64,000 nt of DNA, taken from assembly GCA_035326105.1 (NCBI GenBank), contig DAOKYO010000001.1, positions 846,800 to 910,799 of the forward strand. The letters are read 5' to 3'. A program made the position numbers and the translations under genes. Source of the DNA: Bacilli bacterium. GTDB taxonomy: Bacteria > Bacillota_I > Bacilli_A > RFN20 > CAG-826. Shown here in pieces: positions 8,311-16,545 of this stretch; within the stretch, counting starts at the first letter, position 1; each line of letters begins with the position of its first letter. Below the pieces are notes generated by a model. The model made no database searches, was not told the origin of the DNA, and saw nothing but the letters and a program-made list of their open reading frames with translations.

Positions 8311-8484
8311 TTATAATATAGTTTCTATTATCGTTATGAATATTTGAAAGATACCTACGACTATTGTAGCAAAAAATCTAATAATTGATCCCATAAAATC
8401 AAAAAATTGATTTAAATCGATATTACTACTTGCTAATACACCAATCAATAGAATTACACCAAGGCTTCCTAATAGTTTTCCCAT
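8311..8484 (-). CDS. 57-residue hydrophobic peptide
   Basis: A short gene: ATG 8484 with AAAGGATGG upstream, 57 codons, stop at 8311. The product starts MGKLLGSLGVILLIGVLA and ends IFQIFITIIETIL, so two hydrophobic stretches (about 4-19 and 31-57) surround a short polar turn with NID. A small membrane peptide such as a bacteriocin-like or toxin peptide is possible but unproven. The second half is duplicated as a remnant at 3796-3896, and a terminator follows. Confidence 0.65.
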   Translation of the reverse strand: MGKLLGSLGVILLIGVLASSNIDLNQFFDFMGSIIRFFATIVVGIFQIFITIIETIL

Positions 8485-8528
8485 GTTTTCACCATCCTTT
8501 CTTAAACTTTAAAATTTGAAAACAAAAT

Positions 8529-8831
8529 TTATTTTTCTTTGATTAAATCTCGTAATTTATGTAAATCATCTAAAGTCGGATTCCCATCTTTTTTTGCATT
8601 TGCTTTCCATGTATAGCCAGTATCCATTTGACGCTTTAATCTGAACCATTCCCTAGTTTGATTTAAAGAGAGGATATTTGGGCCTCCTGTAAAATCAGGA
8701 TCATCTAACTGTGTCAGGTTATGCTCCCATCCACATATTGGACAAATATCAAATAAATCGACAATTGTTGATTCCCCACAACATGGACAAATGATAGTAT
8801 CAACTGTTTTCTTGCTTTGATTATCTTCCAT
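8529..8831 (-). CDS. CPCC-type cysteine-rich protein, possible immunity protein
   Basis: About 100 residues with CPCC near residue 15 and a second CPICGWE pair 17 residues later, then DDPDFTGGPN and a charged C-terminus: the Cys-rich CPCC family (two metal-binding pairs). Such proteins occur next to polymorphic-toxin nucleases, as here, and I infer an immunity role. The start is uncertain: ATG 8831 or GTG 8846, neither with a clear ribosome site. It overlaps the end of the upstream toxin-like gene by 11 to 26 nt. Confidence 0.75.
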   Translation of the reverse strand: MEDNQSKKTVDTIICPCCGESTIVDLFDICPICGWEHNLTQLDDPDFTGGPNILSLNQTREWFRLKRQMDTGYTWKANAKKDGNPTLDDLHKLRDLIKEK

Positions 8832-9183
8832 TTTTTCTTTTCTCACTTTCCCACCATTTTTCCGATGTCGTAAAATATGTTGTTACTGTACCTTCCTGAT
8901 CTATAACAGCAAACTCCCCTGTTGTTTTAGAAAACTTTAATGTCACGCCATTTGCTCTTACAAAACTATCGTGATTATCCCTATCTACTCTGTTTGCGAA
9001 TGAAATTGCAGCTGCTTTATATTGATTCTCATTACTCAACTTCATTTCTTGTATCCCATGTCTATTAACATGATCTTCTCGATGCTTTGGCGATAATAGT
9101 CTTGCATACTTATAGTTGATGTGTTCATTTGATTGGCCACGTTTTCCACGTCCGTATAGGTTACTTTTGCCTTTGGTTGGCAT
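8821..9183 (-). CDS. BECR-fold nuclease-like toxin domain protein
   Basis: 120 residues. The order of elements, KHREDHVNRHG, a helix, then VTLKFSKTTGEFAVID and GTVTTYF, matches the C-terminal barnase/EndoU/colicin-E5/RelE-like (BECR) RNase domains found on phage and polymorphic toxins. Here the domain stands alone without the usual long delivery region, preceded only by about 35 basic residues (KGKSNLYGRGKRGQSNEH). GGAGG lies 9 nt before ATG 9183. It is followed by the CPCC gene, a toxin then immunity order. The identification is by pattern only. Confidence 0.55.
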   Translation of the reverse strand: MPTKGKSNLYGRGKRGQSNEHINYKYARLLSPKHREDHVNRHGIQEMKLSNENQYKAAAISFANRVDRDNHDSFVRANGVTLKFSKTTGEFAVIDQEGTVTTYFTTSEKWWESEKRKNGR

Positions 9184-9427
9184 TTTTCTTCACCTCCTTC
9201 ATCTTTAGCGAAGTGTATGATTCATAAATGTATATTGGCACCTGATATAAATCCATCCATTTTCTTAAATCATTAGGAAGCGAACCATTAAATGAAGAAT
9301 GACGCACTTTAAATTCTCTTCTAGAGTTGTTTTCATAAAAAAGCTCCCTTTCAATTGTACCAGTATTTGGCCCAAAATCAGGGAGCAGTTTCATTTCAAA
9401 TGTGTAAGGGCGACTATTTTGATACAA
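9161..9427 (-). CDS. Small hypothetical protein upstream of toxin-like gene
   Basis: 88 residues from a TTG at 9427 (AGGGG 9 nt upstream); ATG 9394 is an alternative without a site. No family recognised. It contains SSFNGSLPNDLRKW and a basic C-terminus that overlaps the toxin-like gene by 23 nt in another frame. It may be the degraded carrier part of the toxin. The AGGGGTACGAA sequence is duplicated just upstream. Confidence 0.4.
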   Translation of the reverse strand: MYQNSRPYTFEMKLLPDFGPNTGTIERELFYENNSRREFKVRHSSFNGSLPNDLRKWMDLYQVPIYIYESYTSLKMKEVKKNANQRQK

Positions 9428-9457
9428 TTTCGTACCCCTTTAAAAAGTTCGTACCCC

Positions 9458-9883
9458 TTATAACAAACCTAGATTCTTTTTAATTATATATGCAGATTTT
9501 TCACAACTGAATGAATGTCTACCGAAGCTTCCTTTTTTTGTTTTATCTAAATAGTTTAGATTCACCTCAAACTGTTCAGATGTTAAATCTATATCAGTTC
9601 CATCGATGCGATTAAAGTAGTGTCCTTTCTTATCAGGTTCAGGATTCGGATAAGATATGATATCTCCACCAAAGTACTCCTGTACCAGTAGTACAGTAGC
9701 GTTACATTGTCCAGAACATTTGTTATCAGGATTCCATTGTTCTTTTAAAAAAACAGTCATTGAATTCCAACCACGATCATTTAGCTCTTTATATAATTCT
9801 TCGATAGTTGAAAATGTACTATTCTCCTTGATACATTTAATGCTTTTACTTTTATTTGAAATATAGTATCCTATTTTTCTCAC
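9458..9883 (-). CDS. YunG family protein
   Basis: 141 residues with the YunG-type core: QWNPDNKCSGQCNATVLLVQ, EYFGGDII, GHYFNRIDG and DIDLTSEQF. The arrangement of Cys (SGQC), His (GHYFN) and Asp resembles a papain-like thiol enzyme fold, but no activity is established for the family. The start is a GTG at 9883 with GAGG too close to it, so it is uncertain. It stands among small unrelated genes of the accessory region. Confidence 0.75.
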   Translation of the reverse strand: MRKIGYYISNKSKSIKCIKENSTFSTIEELYKELNDRGWNSMTVFLKEQWNPDNKCSGQCNATVLLVQEYFGGDIISYPNPEPDKKGHYFNRIDGTDIDLTSEQFEVNLNYLDKTKKGSFGRHSFSCEKSAYIIKKNLGLL

Positions 9884-9903
9884 CTCACATTATATATTAG
9901 TCA

Positions 9904-10266
9904 TTATTCATTTTTATCTGATATGACTGAGTAAAATGGTGTAAATACTTCTCCTCTAGTTGACTGTTTCCTAATAGGTTTGATTTCATTATCTTGTATG
10001 GCAGTAATCAACAGTTCTCTTCTAGAAGGGTACTCTAAAATTAGTGGATGATAGTAGACAATCGAATCTTTCTTTAAGAATTTGGTAACTCGCTGATATT
10101 CTCTTAAATCAAAATCATAATTCAATTTTAGTAAATTCTTATAAGAATCAATAGCAAGTCTTAAACTATTTAATTCATCATCATTTTTCAACGCCTTCAT
10201 ATATTCAATATAAGTTATTACTAATGACAATCCAAAATGCTCTGATTCTTTAAACTCTACCTTCAT
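9904..10266 (-). CDS. Hypothetical protein
   Basis: 120 residues; mostly helical and charged, with no membrane segment and no motif I recognise. GAGGAGGAG lies 5 nt before ATG 10266, the clearest start signal in this stretch. It is transcribed in the same direction as its neighbours and may belong to an immunity or defence-type family, but this is only positional. Confidence 0.55.
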   Translation of the reverse strand: MKVEFKESEHFGLSLVITYIEYMKALKNDDELNSLRLAIDSYKNLLKLNYDFDLREYQRVTKFLKKDSIVYYHPLILEYPSRRELLITAIQDNEIKPIRKQSTRGEVFTPFYSVISDKNE

Positions 10267-10430
10267 GTTTCTCCTCCTCAAATTTGGATATAAAATTTAA
10301 CTTTCTTTTCAATCAATATCTTTAAGTTTGAAAACTGTGATTATTATTGAATTCATTTTAATACGATTTTATTAAAGAATATTAATAATGTTAATCACCT
10401 TAAAACTAATAAAAATAATGTAATAAATTA

Positions 10431-10838
10431 TTAATAATCCCTATCCACAATAAATGGTTTGACGATTTGAATGATTTCATTCATAATACTTGTTTCAGCT
10501 TGTTGTCCAAAAATGTTTCCTAGTTTTTCATCTTTTGTATAGGCTAAAATAATAAAATTATGCGTAAATTTGTAATTATCTTTATCGGCAATATTAAAAT
10601 GTTTCCACGTATGTAAATCATCAAATACATAAATATCATATCTGTTGACATGTGATGCATCAATACCCGGCCAATAAGAAAATGTGTCCATACCGATAAT
10701 ACCTGAAAACCCCAGATTAGAAACATCATAATAATCAATTTTATAACGTTCTGTTCGATAACGATTCAATTCTAAAAATTCAATTTTTTTGACATTCAAT
10801 TTTTCAATCAATTCGTTGATTTTTTCTCTATCGGTCAT
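10431..10838 (-). CDS. Hypothetical protein
   Basis: 135 residues beginning MTDREKINELIEKLN, with an aromatic-rich centre (YYDVSNLGFSGI, FSYWPGIDASH). No family recognised. AAAGGAAAG precedes ATG 10838. The longer frame to 10856 only adds the ribosome site. Neighbouring small genes suggest accessory DNA. Confidence 0.5.
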   Translation of the reverse strand: MTDREKINELIEKLNVKKIEFLELNRYRTERYKIDYYDVSNLGFSGIIGMDTFSYWPGIDASHVNRYDIYVFDDLHTWKHFNIADKDNYKFTHNFIILAYTKDEKLGNIFGQQAETSIMNEIIQIVKPFIVDRDY

Positions 10839-10948
10839 GCGACTTTCCTTTCCCACTATATACTTAATTTAACCTATATACTGCCCATACAAGTATATCC
10901 TTGTCTTATTTGAGATGTCATAAATGGTAATTATTGAATAGATTATGA

Positions 10949-11452
10949 TCAAATCTTATCCTTATACTCTTCTGGCACTGGAATATTAAATGTCTCACAA
11001 AGTAATTTAACATCATGGATGTCTTTATCACTGAATTCATATCCACGATGAAATTCTACTTGCGACTGAGCGTTTATACAATTTACAGTTATATCATCTA
11101 TTTTACCAATACCATCAAATGTGTTTCCTGGAAACTCCATACCATCATAAATAATACTTTTATCACTATTCCATCTAAACGTGTGTAAATCAATAATCCT
11201 ATCTAAGGGATCTTTCCAAACAGTATGATCATATGTCGTATATGATTTAGTTACCTCTTTAAAATTTTTTTCTAATAAAATTTTGATAAACAAATCTCGA
11301 TGTTTTAATTCTATAAATAAATCTATATCATTATGTGGTCTTGTTTGCCTACCTAAGAGAGCATCAACACCCCATCCGCCATCTAACCAAACTGAAATTC
11401 CATGATCGAAAGCCCAATGTATAATTTCAATTGCATCTGTTTTATTCACCAT
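10949..11452 (-). CDS. Nucleotidyltransferase, Lnu/aminoglycoside-resistance-like
   Basis: 167 residues. The motif VWLDGGWGVDALLG (22-35) followed by RPHNDIDLFI (38-47) is the nucleotidyltransferase core of lincosamide (Lnu) and ANT(2'')-type resistance enzymes, with the two metal-binding aspartates in NDID. WKDPLDRIIDLHTF supplies the third catalytic region. Such enzymes adenylylate hydroxyls on drugs; whether this one confers resistance cannot be told from sequence. The start at 11452 is set by AAGGAG 7 nt upstream. Confidence 0.8.
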   Translation of the reverse strand: MVNKTDAIEIIHWAFDHGISVWLDGGWGVDALLGRQTRPHNDIDLFIELKHRDLFIKILLEKNFKEVTKSYTTYDHTVWKDPLDRIIDLHTFRWNSDKSIIYDGMEFPGNTFDGIGKIDDITVNCINAQSQVEFHRGYEFSDKDIHDVKLLCETFNIPVPEEYKDKI

Positions 11453-11556
11453 AAAATATCTCCTTTTTAAACCTACCCCTAAAAACATGACAATTACGTA
11501 TCGAGGAATACTAGCACTGATTATTGCATAGATGATATCTTACTTTATTCCTAGTT

Positions 11557-11988
11557 TCATTTGAATATCTTTGATAACAAGCTTTGCTTTTTTTCAAAAG
11601 GGAATACTTCTTCAAAGTTTTTTTCCAAACTCCATTTCAATACAATATCATCTATATCAATTACAAAATGTTTATCTATAATACTTGTGGTTGGGTGATT
11701 TGATGCACAAGAAATACGATGTCCTGCTTTCTCAAACATAAAATCTTTGTTCCACTCTCCAAAAACAATATATTGTATACCTTCATAGTATATTGTTTAA
11801 TTTTTTCTATTTTCAAGCCAAAATGTTTCAAATGGTTTCTTATAGTCAATACCAATTGACTTCAAATAAGTAATTAACTCAGGATATGCTTCTGCAACCG
11901 ATTTAATATGGTTTTGACATGCATCACAATTGCATACCTCTAAGTTTGATTGATAGTATTCCTTTGTTTTTTGAATATCTATTTGCAT
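11557..11988 (-). pseudogene. CxxC protein gene broken by an ochre stop
   Basis: One frame of 143 codons runs from ATG 11988 to 11557 with a single TAA at 11797-11799. The first part (MQIDIQKTKEYYQS, CNCDACQN, LKSIGIDYKKPFE) and the second part (YEGIQYIVFGE, SNHPTTSIIDKHFVIDID) together match one family of small proteins that I recall as continuous, with the pairs CDxC...N near the start and the HP(S/T)T...HFV segment near the end. So this is a single gene with one nonsense change, not two genes. Function unknown. Confidence 0.75.
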
Positions 11989-12099
11989 TAAATCGCCTCA
12001 TTTCACTATTTACTGCTATTTACTACTAAAAGTATATTGATTTCCTACACAAGTATATTATTTCCCCATTTAAGACATCATAAACAGTGATTATTGAAT

Positions 12100-12519
12100 T
12101 CATTTTTTACTGATTTTTATAAGTATATTAAGCGTGTTGATACTAATAAAAATCAACAACACTATTAAGGCAATCACTGAAACAAGAATCATTGTTGAAT
12201 CAGATTGTTCTAATTGTATTGAATGCATAATGAGTAAAACAATATTTGTAATGATTAATATGAAGAAAAATATCCCAATCGTCATAAACAATCTTTTGGT
12301 CTTTTTTTGAGATAAATTGCCTAAATCAACAAAAAATGTACCTATAAATAAAGCGATGGCAAAAATTGATATCATGGTGAGTGAGAAATAGTTCAGTTGC
12401 TTACCTAAATTTGTAGGTATGTCAAGATACTTTGAATAATTACTGATAAAAACAAATATGCTCACAGCAATAACAATTAACAGTCCTATCAATGTTGTTT
12501 TCTTAGTTTTAATCTTCAT
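12100..12519 (-). CDS. Four-helix membrane protein, unknown
   Basis: 139 residues with four hydrophobic helices (about 8-26, 45-64, 77-98 and 108-132) joined by short polar loops. GGAAGGAATAA precedes ATG 12519. No family recognised. It lies directly downstream of the frameshifted small hydrophobic gene. Confidence 0.6.
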   Translation of the reverse strand: MKIKTKKTTLIGLLIVIAVSIFVFISNYSKYLDIPTNLGKQLNYFSLTMISIFAIALFIGTFFVDLGNLSQKKTKRLFMTIGIFFFILIITNIVLLIMHSIQLEQSDSTMILVSVIALIVLLIFISINTLNILIKISKK

Positions 12520-12544
12520 ATTTTTATTCCTTCCTAATTATTTA

Positions 12545-12800
12545 CTAGATTTTTTTATTTAAGACATCAATAACCGTGATTATTGCTGTTATAAGACCTA
12601 TTGCAAAAGATACTCCGTCATAAGCTAGGAGTCCAGCTATAACTTTCATTGCTTTTAATAGCCCGGTTACATTTTCACCGGATGATACAATCGCATTATC
12701 AATAGATTCATAAAGAATATTGAAAACTACATCTGATATTGCCCATGCCACTATTCCAAAAAACAAGAACTTTAATTATTTTTATAACAGTTTCATCCAA
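12545..12800 (-). pseudogene. Small membrane protein gene with probable frameshift
   Basis: The 73-codon frame ending at 12545 begins at a TTG without a ribosome site. A good site (AGAGGTG) lies further upstream before TTG 12800, which reads DETVIKIIKVL in another frame and meets the first frame in a T-run near 12765. A one-base loss there would explain both. The rebuilt product, about 85 residues, has two hydrophobic stretches and ends ITAIITVIDVLNKKI. Short copies of this last segment recur downstream. Confidence 0.5.
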
Positions 12801-12830
12801 TGAAACACCTCTTTAATCTCACACGAAACT

Positions 12831-13274
12831 CTACAATATATCCTTTGACCTTTTTATGTACTCCAAAATATAAACATCCAATTTATCTATCTTATTAACT
12901 ACTTCTATATTTTCAAACTCTTCAAGATAGTATTTAGTGAATGCGAATGCGTCAAGTTCTATTTCTTGAGCTATGTAGTTACTACCATTGCTATCCATGT
13001 TCGAACTATTAATAACTCCTTTAAGTTCATTTTTCCATCTTTTGGAACGTTCGTTGGAAAACATACTTACATAGAATATTTGGAAAACATGTCTATATTC
13101 ATGAGCGATACTTTTCGCACATTCCTCATAATTATTATCATACTTTTTATTGATGGCGACATAGTTTTCTTTTATGTAAAGTCTACTGTCATCAGTTAAA
13201 TCTTCAAATCTAATATCAAGTGGTTCAATACCTAGTTGGTCGGCTATTCTTAAGCATAATGGTTTTAAATCCAA
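12831..13274 (-). CDS. HExxH-type metallopeptidase-like protein
   Basis: 147 residues with HEYRH (about 58-62) in a helix and a downstream QEIELDAFAF helix that could give the third zinc ligand, the layout of small ImmA/IrrE-like zinc peptidases. No HTH or membrane segment. It starts at TTG 13274 with GGGG about 10 nt upstream. ImmA-like peptidases often cleave phage or element repressors; the position beside the recombinase genes makes a regulatory role in the element possible, but no repressor partner is visible. Confidence 0.65.
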   Translation of the reverse strand: MDLKPLCLRIADQLGIEPLDIRFEDLTDDSRLYIKENYVAINKKYDNNYEECAKSIAHEYRHVFQIFYVSMFSNERSKRWKNELKGVINSSNMDSNGSNYIAQEIELDAFAFTKYYLEEFENIEVVNKIDKLDVYILEYIKRSKDIL

Positions 13275-13390
13275 GATTTCATTCCCCTTTGAATAATCTC
13301 ATGTGATGTAGGCATTGCCTCAAGTCAAAAAAGTAAAAATATCAATATGTAAATTATATCATAAAAACTACTCTATTTGAACTGGAAGTT

Positions 13391-13422
13391 AAAAAAACAG
13401 CCACCTCATTTGGCAGCTGTTT
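13391..13422 (-). terminator. Terminator of the recombinase operon
   Basis: AAACAGC (13395-13401) pairs with GCTGTTT (13416-13422); leftward reading gives a run of T after the stem. It lies 18 bp past the stop of the last recombinase gene. Confidence 0.75.
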
Positions 13423-13440
13423 ACAACGTTGTTGTTAAAC

Positions 13441-15030
13441 TTATTTTACATTAACTTCTTCGCCACTCTTGAATAAGAATGTTATTGATCTATCTTCATT
13501 AACTGTTGCTTTTTCAACTAGATAGTTCCAAACTTCTTCATCCCATTCAGATAGAACACTAGGTCTATTTGCTAAATCACTTATGAATGCTTGGATATTT
13601 TTTGACTGTGCTTTTTTATGTCTAATCGATTCTTCAATCTCATTAACTTTAGTATTTAATTCTTTGTATTCATTATCATATTCATCATACTTGGATTGGA
13701 ATTCTTCTTGAGACATTGGAAAAGATGCATTTTTGTCTATAAGGTTTTGAACCAATACAACTATTTCATTTACTCTAGCTGTATGATGCTCTATTTCTTT
13801 TTCCATCTCACTTGTATCATCGAGTATCTTGATTATATCCTTACAATCAGAAATGACCTTACTTTTATCGCCCATGAACGTTGTGTATGCTTCAATGAAC
13901 CTTGTAATGACATCATCTTCAGTAATTGTAGGCGTTTGGCATTTTGTGTGACTCTTGTTAAACTTGTCATTGCATTGGTAGACTTGTCTTCTATACTTGC
14001 TTGTTGAATGCCATACCTTTTGGCCATAGAAACTACCACAATTAGCACATACAAGTTTGCTTGAAAAAGCACTCTTACATTTGTAGCTGTTGCTTAGATT
14101 CTTTCTTCTAGTTAGTTCAGCTTGTACAAGTTCCCATTGATTAGGGTCAATGATTGGATCATGATGCCCTTCAACATAAACCTGGTCAACTTCACCGTTG
14201 TTCTTAATGAGTTTTTGATCCAAGAAATCTTTAACATATGTTTTACAGATAAGTGCATCACCTTTGTACTTTTCATTAGTAAGAATACTCTCAATAGTAG
14301 ATAATCTCCACTTTTCCTTGCCCATAGGGGTTTTAAATTCTTTTTCTTCTAAGAACTTCGCAATGTATGATAAGGTCTTACCCTTCATGAACATTTTATA
14401 AATTAATCTTACTACTTGAGCTTGTTGCTCGTTTATGACAAATCCCTTTTTTGGATCAGTTGGGTGTTTATCATATCCTAAGAAATGCTTATATGCTAAT
14501 GATGTAATACCATCATTGTATTTCTTGCGTTTTCCCCACTTGACGTTTTCACTAATGTTTCTACTTTCTTCTTGAGCAATACTCGCCATAATCGTGAGCA
14601 TTAACTCGCCGCTTGACTCAAATGTATAAACGTTCTGTTCTTCAAAGAAAACCTCAACGCCATGTGATTTCAATTCTCTTGTAACACTTATCGTATCTAA
14701 GGTATTACGTGCGAATCTAGTGACTGACTTGGTAACAATCAAGTCGATTTTTCCATTTATAGCATCCTCAATCATTTGATTAAAGCCTGCTCTATTTTTT
14801 CGATTTGTTCCTGATATACCTTTGTCTGTGTAAATATCAACATACTCCCAATCTTGCCTTTCAGCAATATACTTTTTGTAGTAATCTACCTGTGCATCAT
14901 AAGAACTTACTTGTTCATCTTGTAGTGTGGACACACGAGCATAAGCTGCAACTTTTCTTTTATTTAAGGAATTGTGAGGTAACTGAGTTATTGGATTTAT
15001 CTTGGATGGTATAATCGTTACTTTTGCCAT
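13441..15030 (-). CDS. Large serine recombinase (integrase), first of two by position
   Basis: 529 residues. The N-terminal resolvase domain has VAAYARVSTLQDEQ with catalytic Ser34, and the LIVTKSVTRFARNT and ASIAQEESRNISE motifs. A recombinase domain (about 170-290), a zinc ribbon (CANCG and a CNDKF/CQT pair, about 330-370) and a coiled coil (about 400-480) follow. Large serine recombinases carry out integration and excision between att sites. Its start overlaps the stop of the upstream recombinase gene by one base (TAATG), so translation is coupled. A terminator follows. Confidence 0.95.
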   Translation of the reverse strand: MAKVTIIPSKINPITQLPHNSLNKRKVAAYARVSTLQDEQVSSYDAQVDYYKKYIAERQDWEYVDIYTDKGISGTNRKNRAGFNQMIEDAINGKIDLIVTKSVTRFARNTLDTISVTRELKSHGVEVFFEEQNVYTFESSGELMLTIMASIAQEESRNISENVKWGKRKKYNDGITSLAYKHFLGYDKHPTDPKKGFVINEQQAQVVRLIYKMFMKGKTLSYIAKFLEEKEFKTPMGKEKWRLSTIESILTNEKYKGDALICKTYVKDFLDQKLIKNNGEVDQVYVEGHHDPIIDPNQWELVQAELTRRKNLSNSYKCKSAFSSKLVCANCGSFYGQKVWHSTSKYRRQVYQCNDKFNKSHTKCQTPTITEDDVITRFIEAYTTFMGDKSKVISDCKDIIKILDDTSEMEKEIEHHTARVNEIVVLVQNLIDKNASFPMSQEEFQSKYDEYDNEYKELNTKVNEIEESIRHKKAQSKNIQAFISDLANRPSVLSEWDEEVWNYLVEKATVNEDRSITFLFKSGEEVNVK

Positions 15031-16334
15031 TATTCACTACCTCCTGCAACGGTTTTTCGTTTCAATGCATTTAGTCGTGCTTTTTCTTTCATCTCATCAG
15101 TCCAACTATCACTTCTTTTTGGAACGTCCCAATTAACCTCTCTTTTTTCACCATTGTGCATATTGAAGGTAAGTTTATTTCCGTTTAAGATTTCAATCTG
15201 TGCTATGAATTGGTCTAGTTTTTGAGTATCAAACTCTTCTAGGTTTAGAACTTGACATGTTGCCTTTTTTAATACATCATCTCTAATTTGTTTTGAATCA
15301 CAGTACGATTTTCCTAATTGCTCATACGTTGAGCATACCCAATATTCTAAATACTTGTTTTTCTTGTGTTTATAACTTCTTCCGCAAACTCCACATTTAA
15401 GGAACCCAGTGAATGAATGAAGTGTAAATGCTACTCTATGATTTCTTGGTAAACGTTCTGCTCTAATTCTTTTTACATTTTGAAATTGCTCTTTACTGAT
15501 TATTGGCTCATGATTATTTACCACATGAAACATATCCATTTCACCATAGTTGATTTTGGTTGTTTTAGTCAGATGATTTTCACGATATGTTTTTTGAAGA
15601 ATCAAATCGCCAGTATAATTGTAGTTCGTTAATACACCTCTTACAGATGATCTATACCATAGGTTGCCAAAGTAAGATTTAACTCCCATATCATTTAGCG
15701 TTTTTGCAATTTTATCATCGCCATAACCTTGTTCACATAGATTGAATATAAGTTTTACTAACTCAGCTTCATCTGGTACTACTTCAAATTGTCCATCAAC
15801 GATTTTGTATCCAAGACAATTCTTACCACCATAGATTTTGCCCTCATTAAAATTCTTCTTTACTCTCCACAACGAATTTTCTGAAGATACTCTTGATTCT
15901 TCTTGGGCATAACTTGCTAGTATGGACATCAACAGTTCCCCATCATTGCTTAAGGTATGGATGTTTTGTTCTTGAAAGTAAACATCAACATTGATTTCTT
16001 TAAGCTCTCTAATTGTCTTGAGTAATGTTTCAGTGTTACGTGCAAATCTAGAAATCGACTTTGTAATGATGATGTCAATCTTTCCATTTTTTGCATCTTG
16101 TATCATTCTTTGAAAAGCACTACGTTTGCTCTTAGTTCCAGTTTGAGCCTCATCAGAGTAAACGCCACAGTAAATCCAATTCTTGTTAGATTGAATATAG
16201 CTGCTGAAATAACTTACTTGATTCGACAAACTGTGCAGCATAGCATCCTTGTCAGATGATACTCTTGTATAAGCAGCAACCTTTACCAACTTTGGAAGTT
16301 CGAGTTGCTTTGTTATTACTCTTATTTTTGCCAT
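15030..16334 (-). CDS. Large serine recombinase, second of two
   Basis: 434 residues. AAYTRVSSDKD places the catalytic serine at 26, with IIITKSISRFARNT and ASYAQEESRVSSE as in its partner. The recombinase domain and a zinc ribbon (CGVCGR, CSTYEQLG) follow, but the coiled coil is shorter than in the 529-residue protein. The C-terminus is basic and polar. Paired large serine recombinases such as CcrA/CcrB act together in some elements; whether both are needed here is not known. It sits between the SHOCT-like small gene and the larger recombinase in one operon. Confidence 0.95.
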   Translation of the reverse strand: MAKIRVITKQLELPKLVKVAAYTRVSSDKDAMLHSLSNQVSYFSSYIQSNKNWIYCGVYSDEAQTGTKSKRSAFQRMIQDAKNGKIDIIITKSISRFARNTETLLKTIRELKEINVDVYFQEQNIHTLSNDGELLMSILASYAQEESRVSSENSLWRVKKNFNEGKIYGGKNCLGYKIVDGQFEVVPDEAELVKLIFNLCEQGYGDDKIAKTLNDMGVKSYFGNLWYRSSVRGVLTNYNYTGDLILQKTYRENHLTKTTKINYGEMDMFHVVNNHEPIISKEQFQNVKRIRAERLPRNHRVAFTLHSFTGFLKCGVCGRSYKHKKNKYLEYWVCSTYEQLGKSYCDSKQIRDDVLKKATCQVLNLEEFDTQKLDQFIAQIEILNGNKLTFNMHNGEKREVNWDVPKRSDSWTDEMKEKARLNALKRKTVAGGSE

Positions 16335-16338
16335 ATTA

Positions 16339-16545
16339 TCACTCCTTTTCTTGTATTATATTAATCACTCTAAAAGGGGATATTATCAAGTCATTTAAAC
16401 GATATAAACTCGTTTCTTTTTGATTGTATTTTTTAGCCATTTTTTCTTCAATTTGAATGTAATCTTTTTCAGTGATTAAACCTTCTCTGGCCATTGCTCT
16501 AAGTTGAAACATAGTATTGAGATAATCAATTGAGTTTTTATCCAT
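16339..16545 (-). CDS. SHOCT-like small protein of recombinase operon
   Basis: 68 residues; the centre AMAREGLITEKDYIQIEEKM follows the short helical SHOCT pattern (a helix, GLIT, a helix). Small proteins of this kind are common just upstream of serine recombinases in Firmicutes elements and could be directionality factors, an inference from position. The start overlaps the stop of the HTH gene by 8 nt and its own stop is 5 nt from the next start. Confidence 0.65.
   Translation of the reverse strand: MDKNSIDYLNTMFQLRAMAREGLITEKDYIQIEEKMAKKYNQKETSLYRLNDLIISPFRVINIIQEKE

Noticed and set aside
8821..9427. Frameshift joining the 88-residue and toxin-like genes
   Set aside because: The toxin-like gene has its own GGAGG and ATG within the overlap, so two separate starts explain the data.
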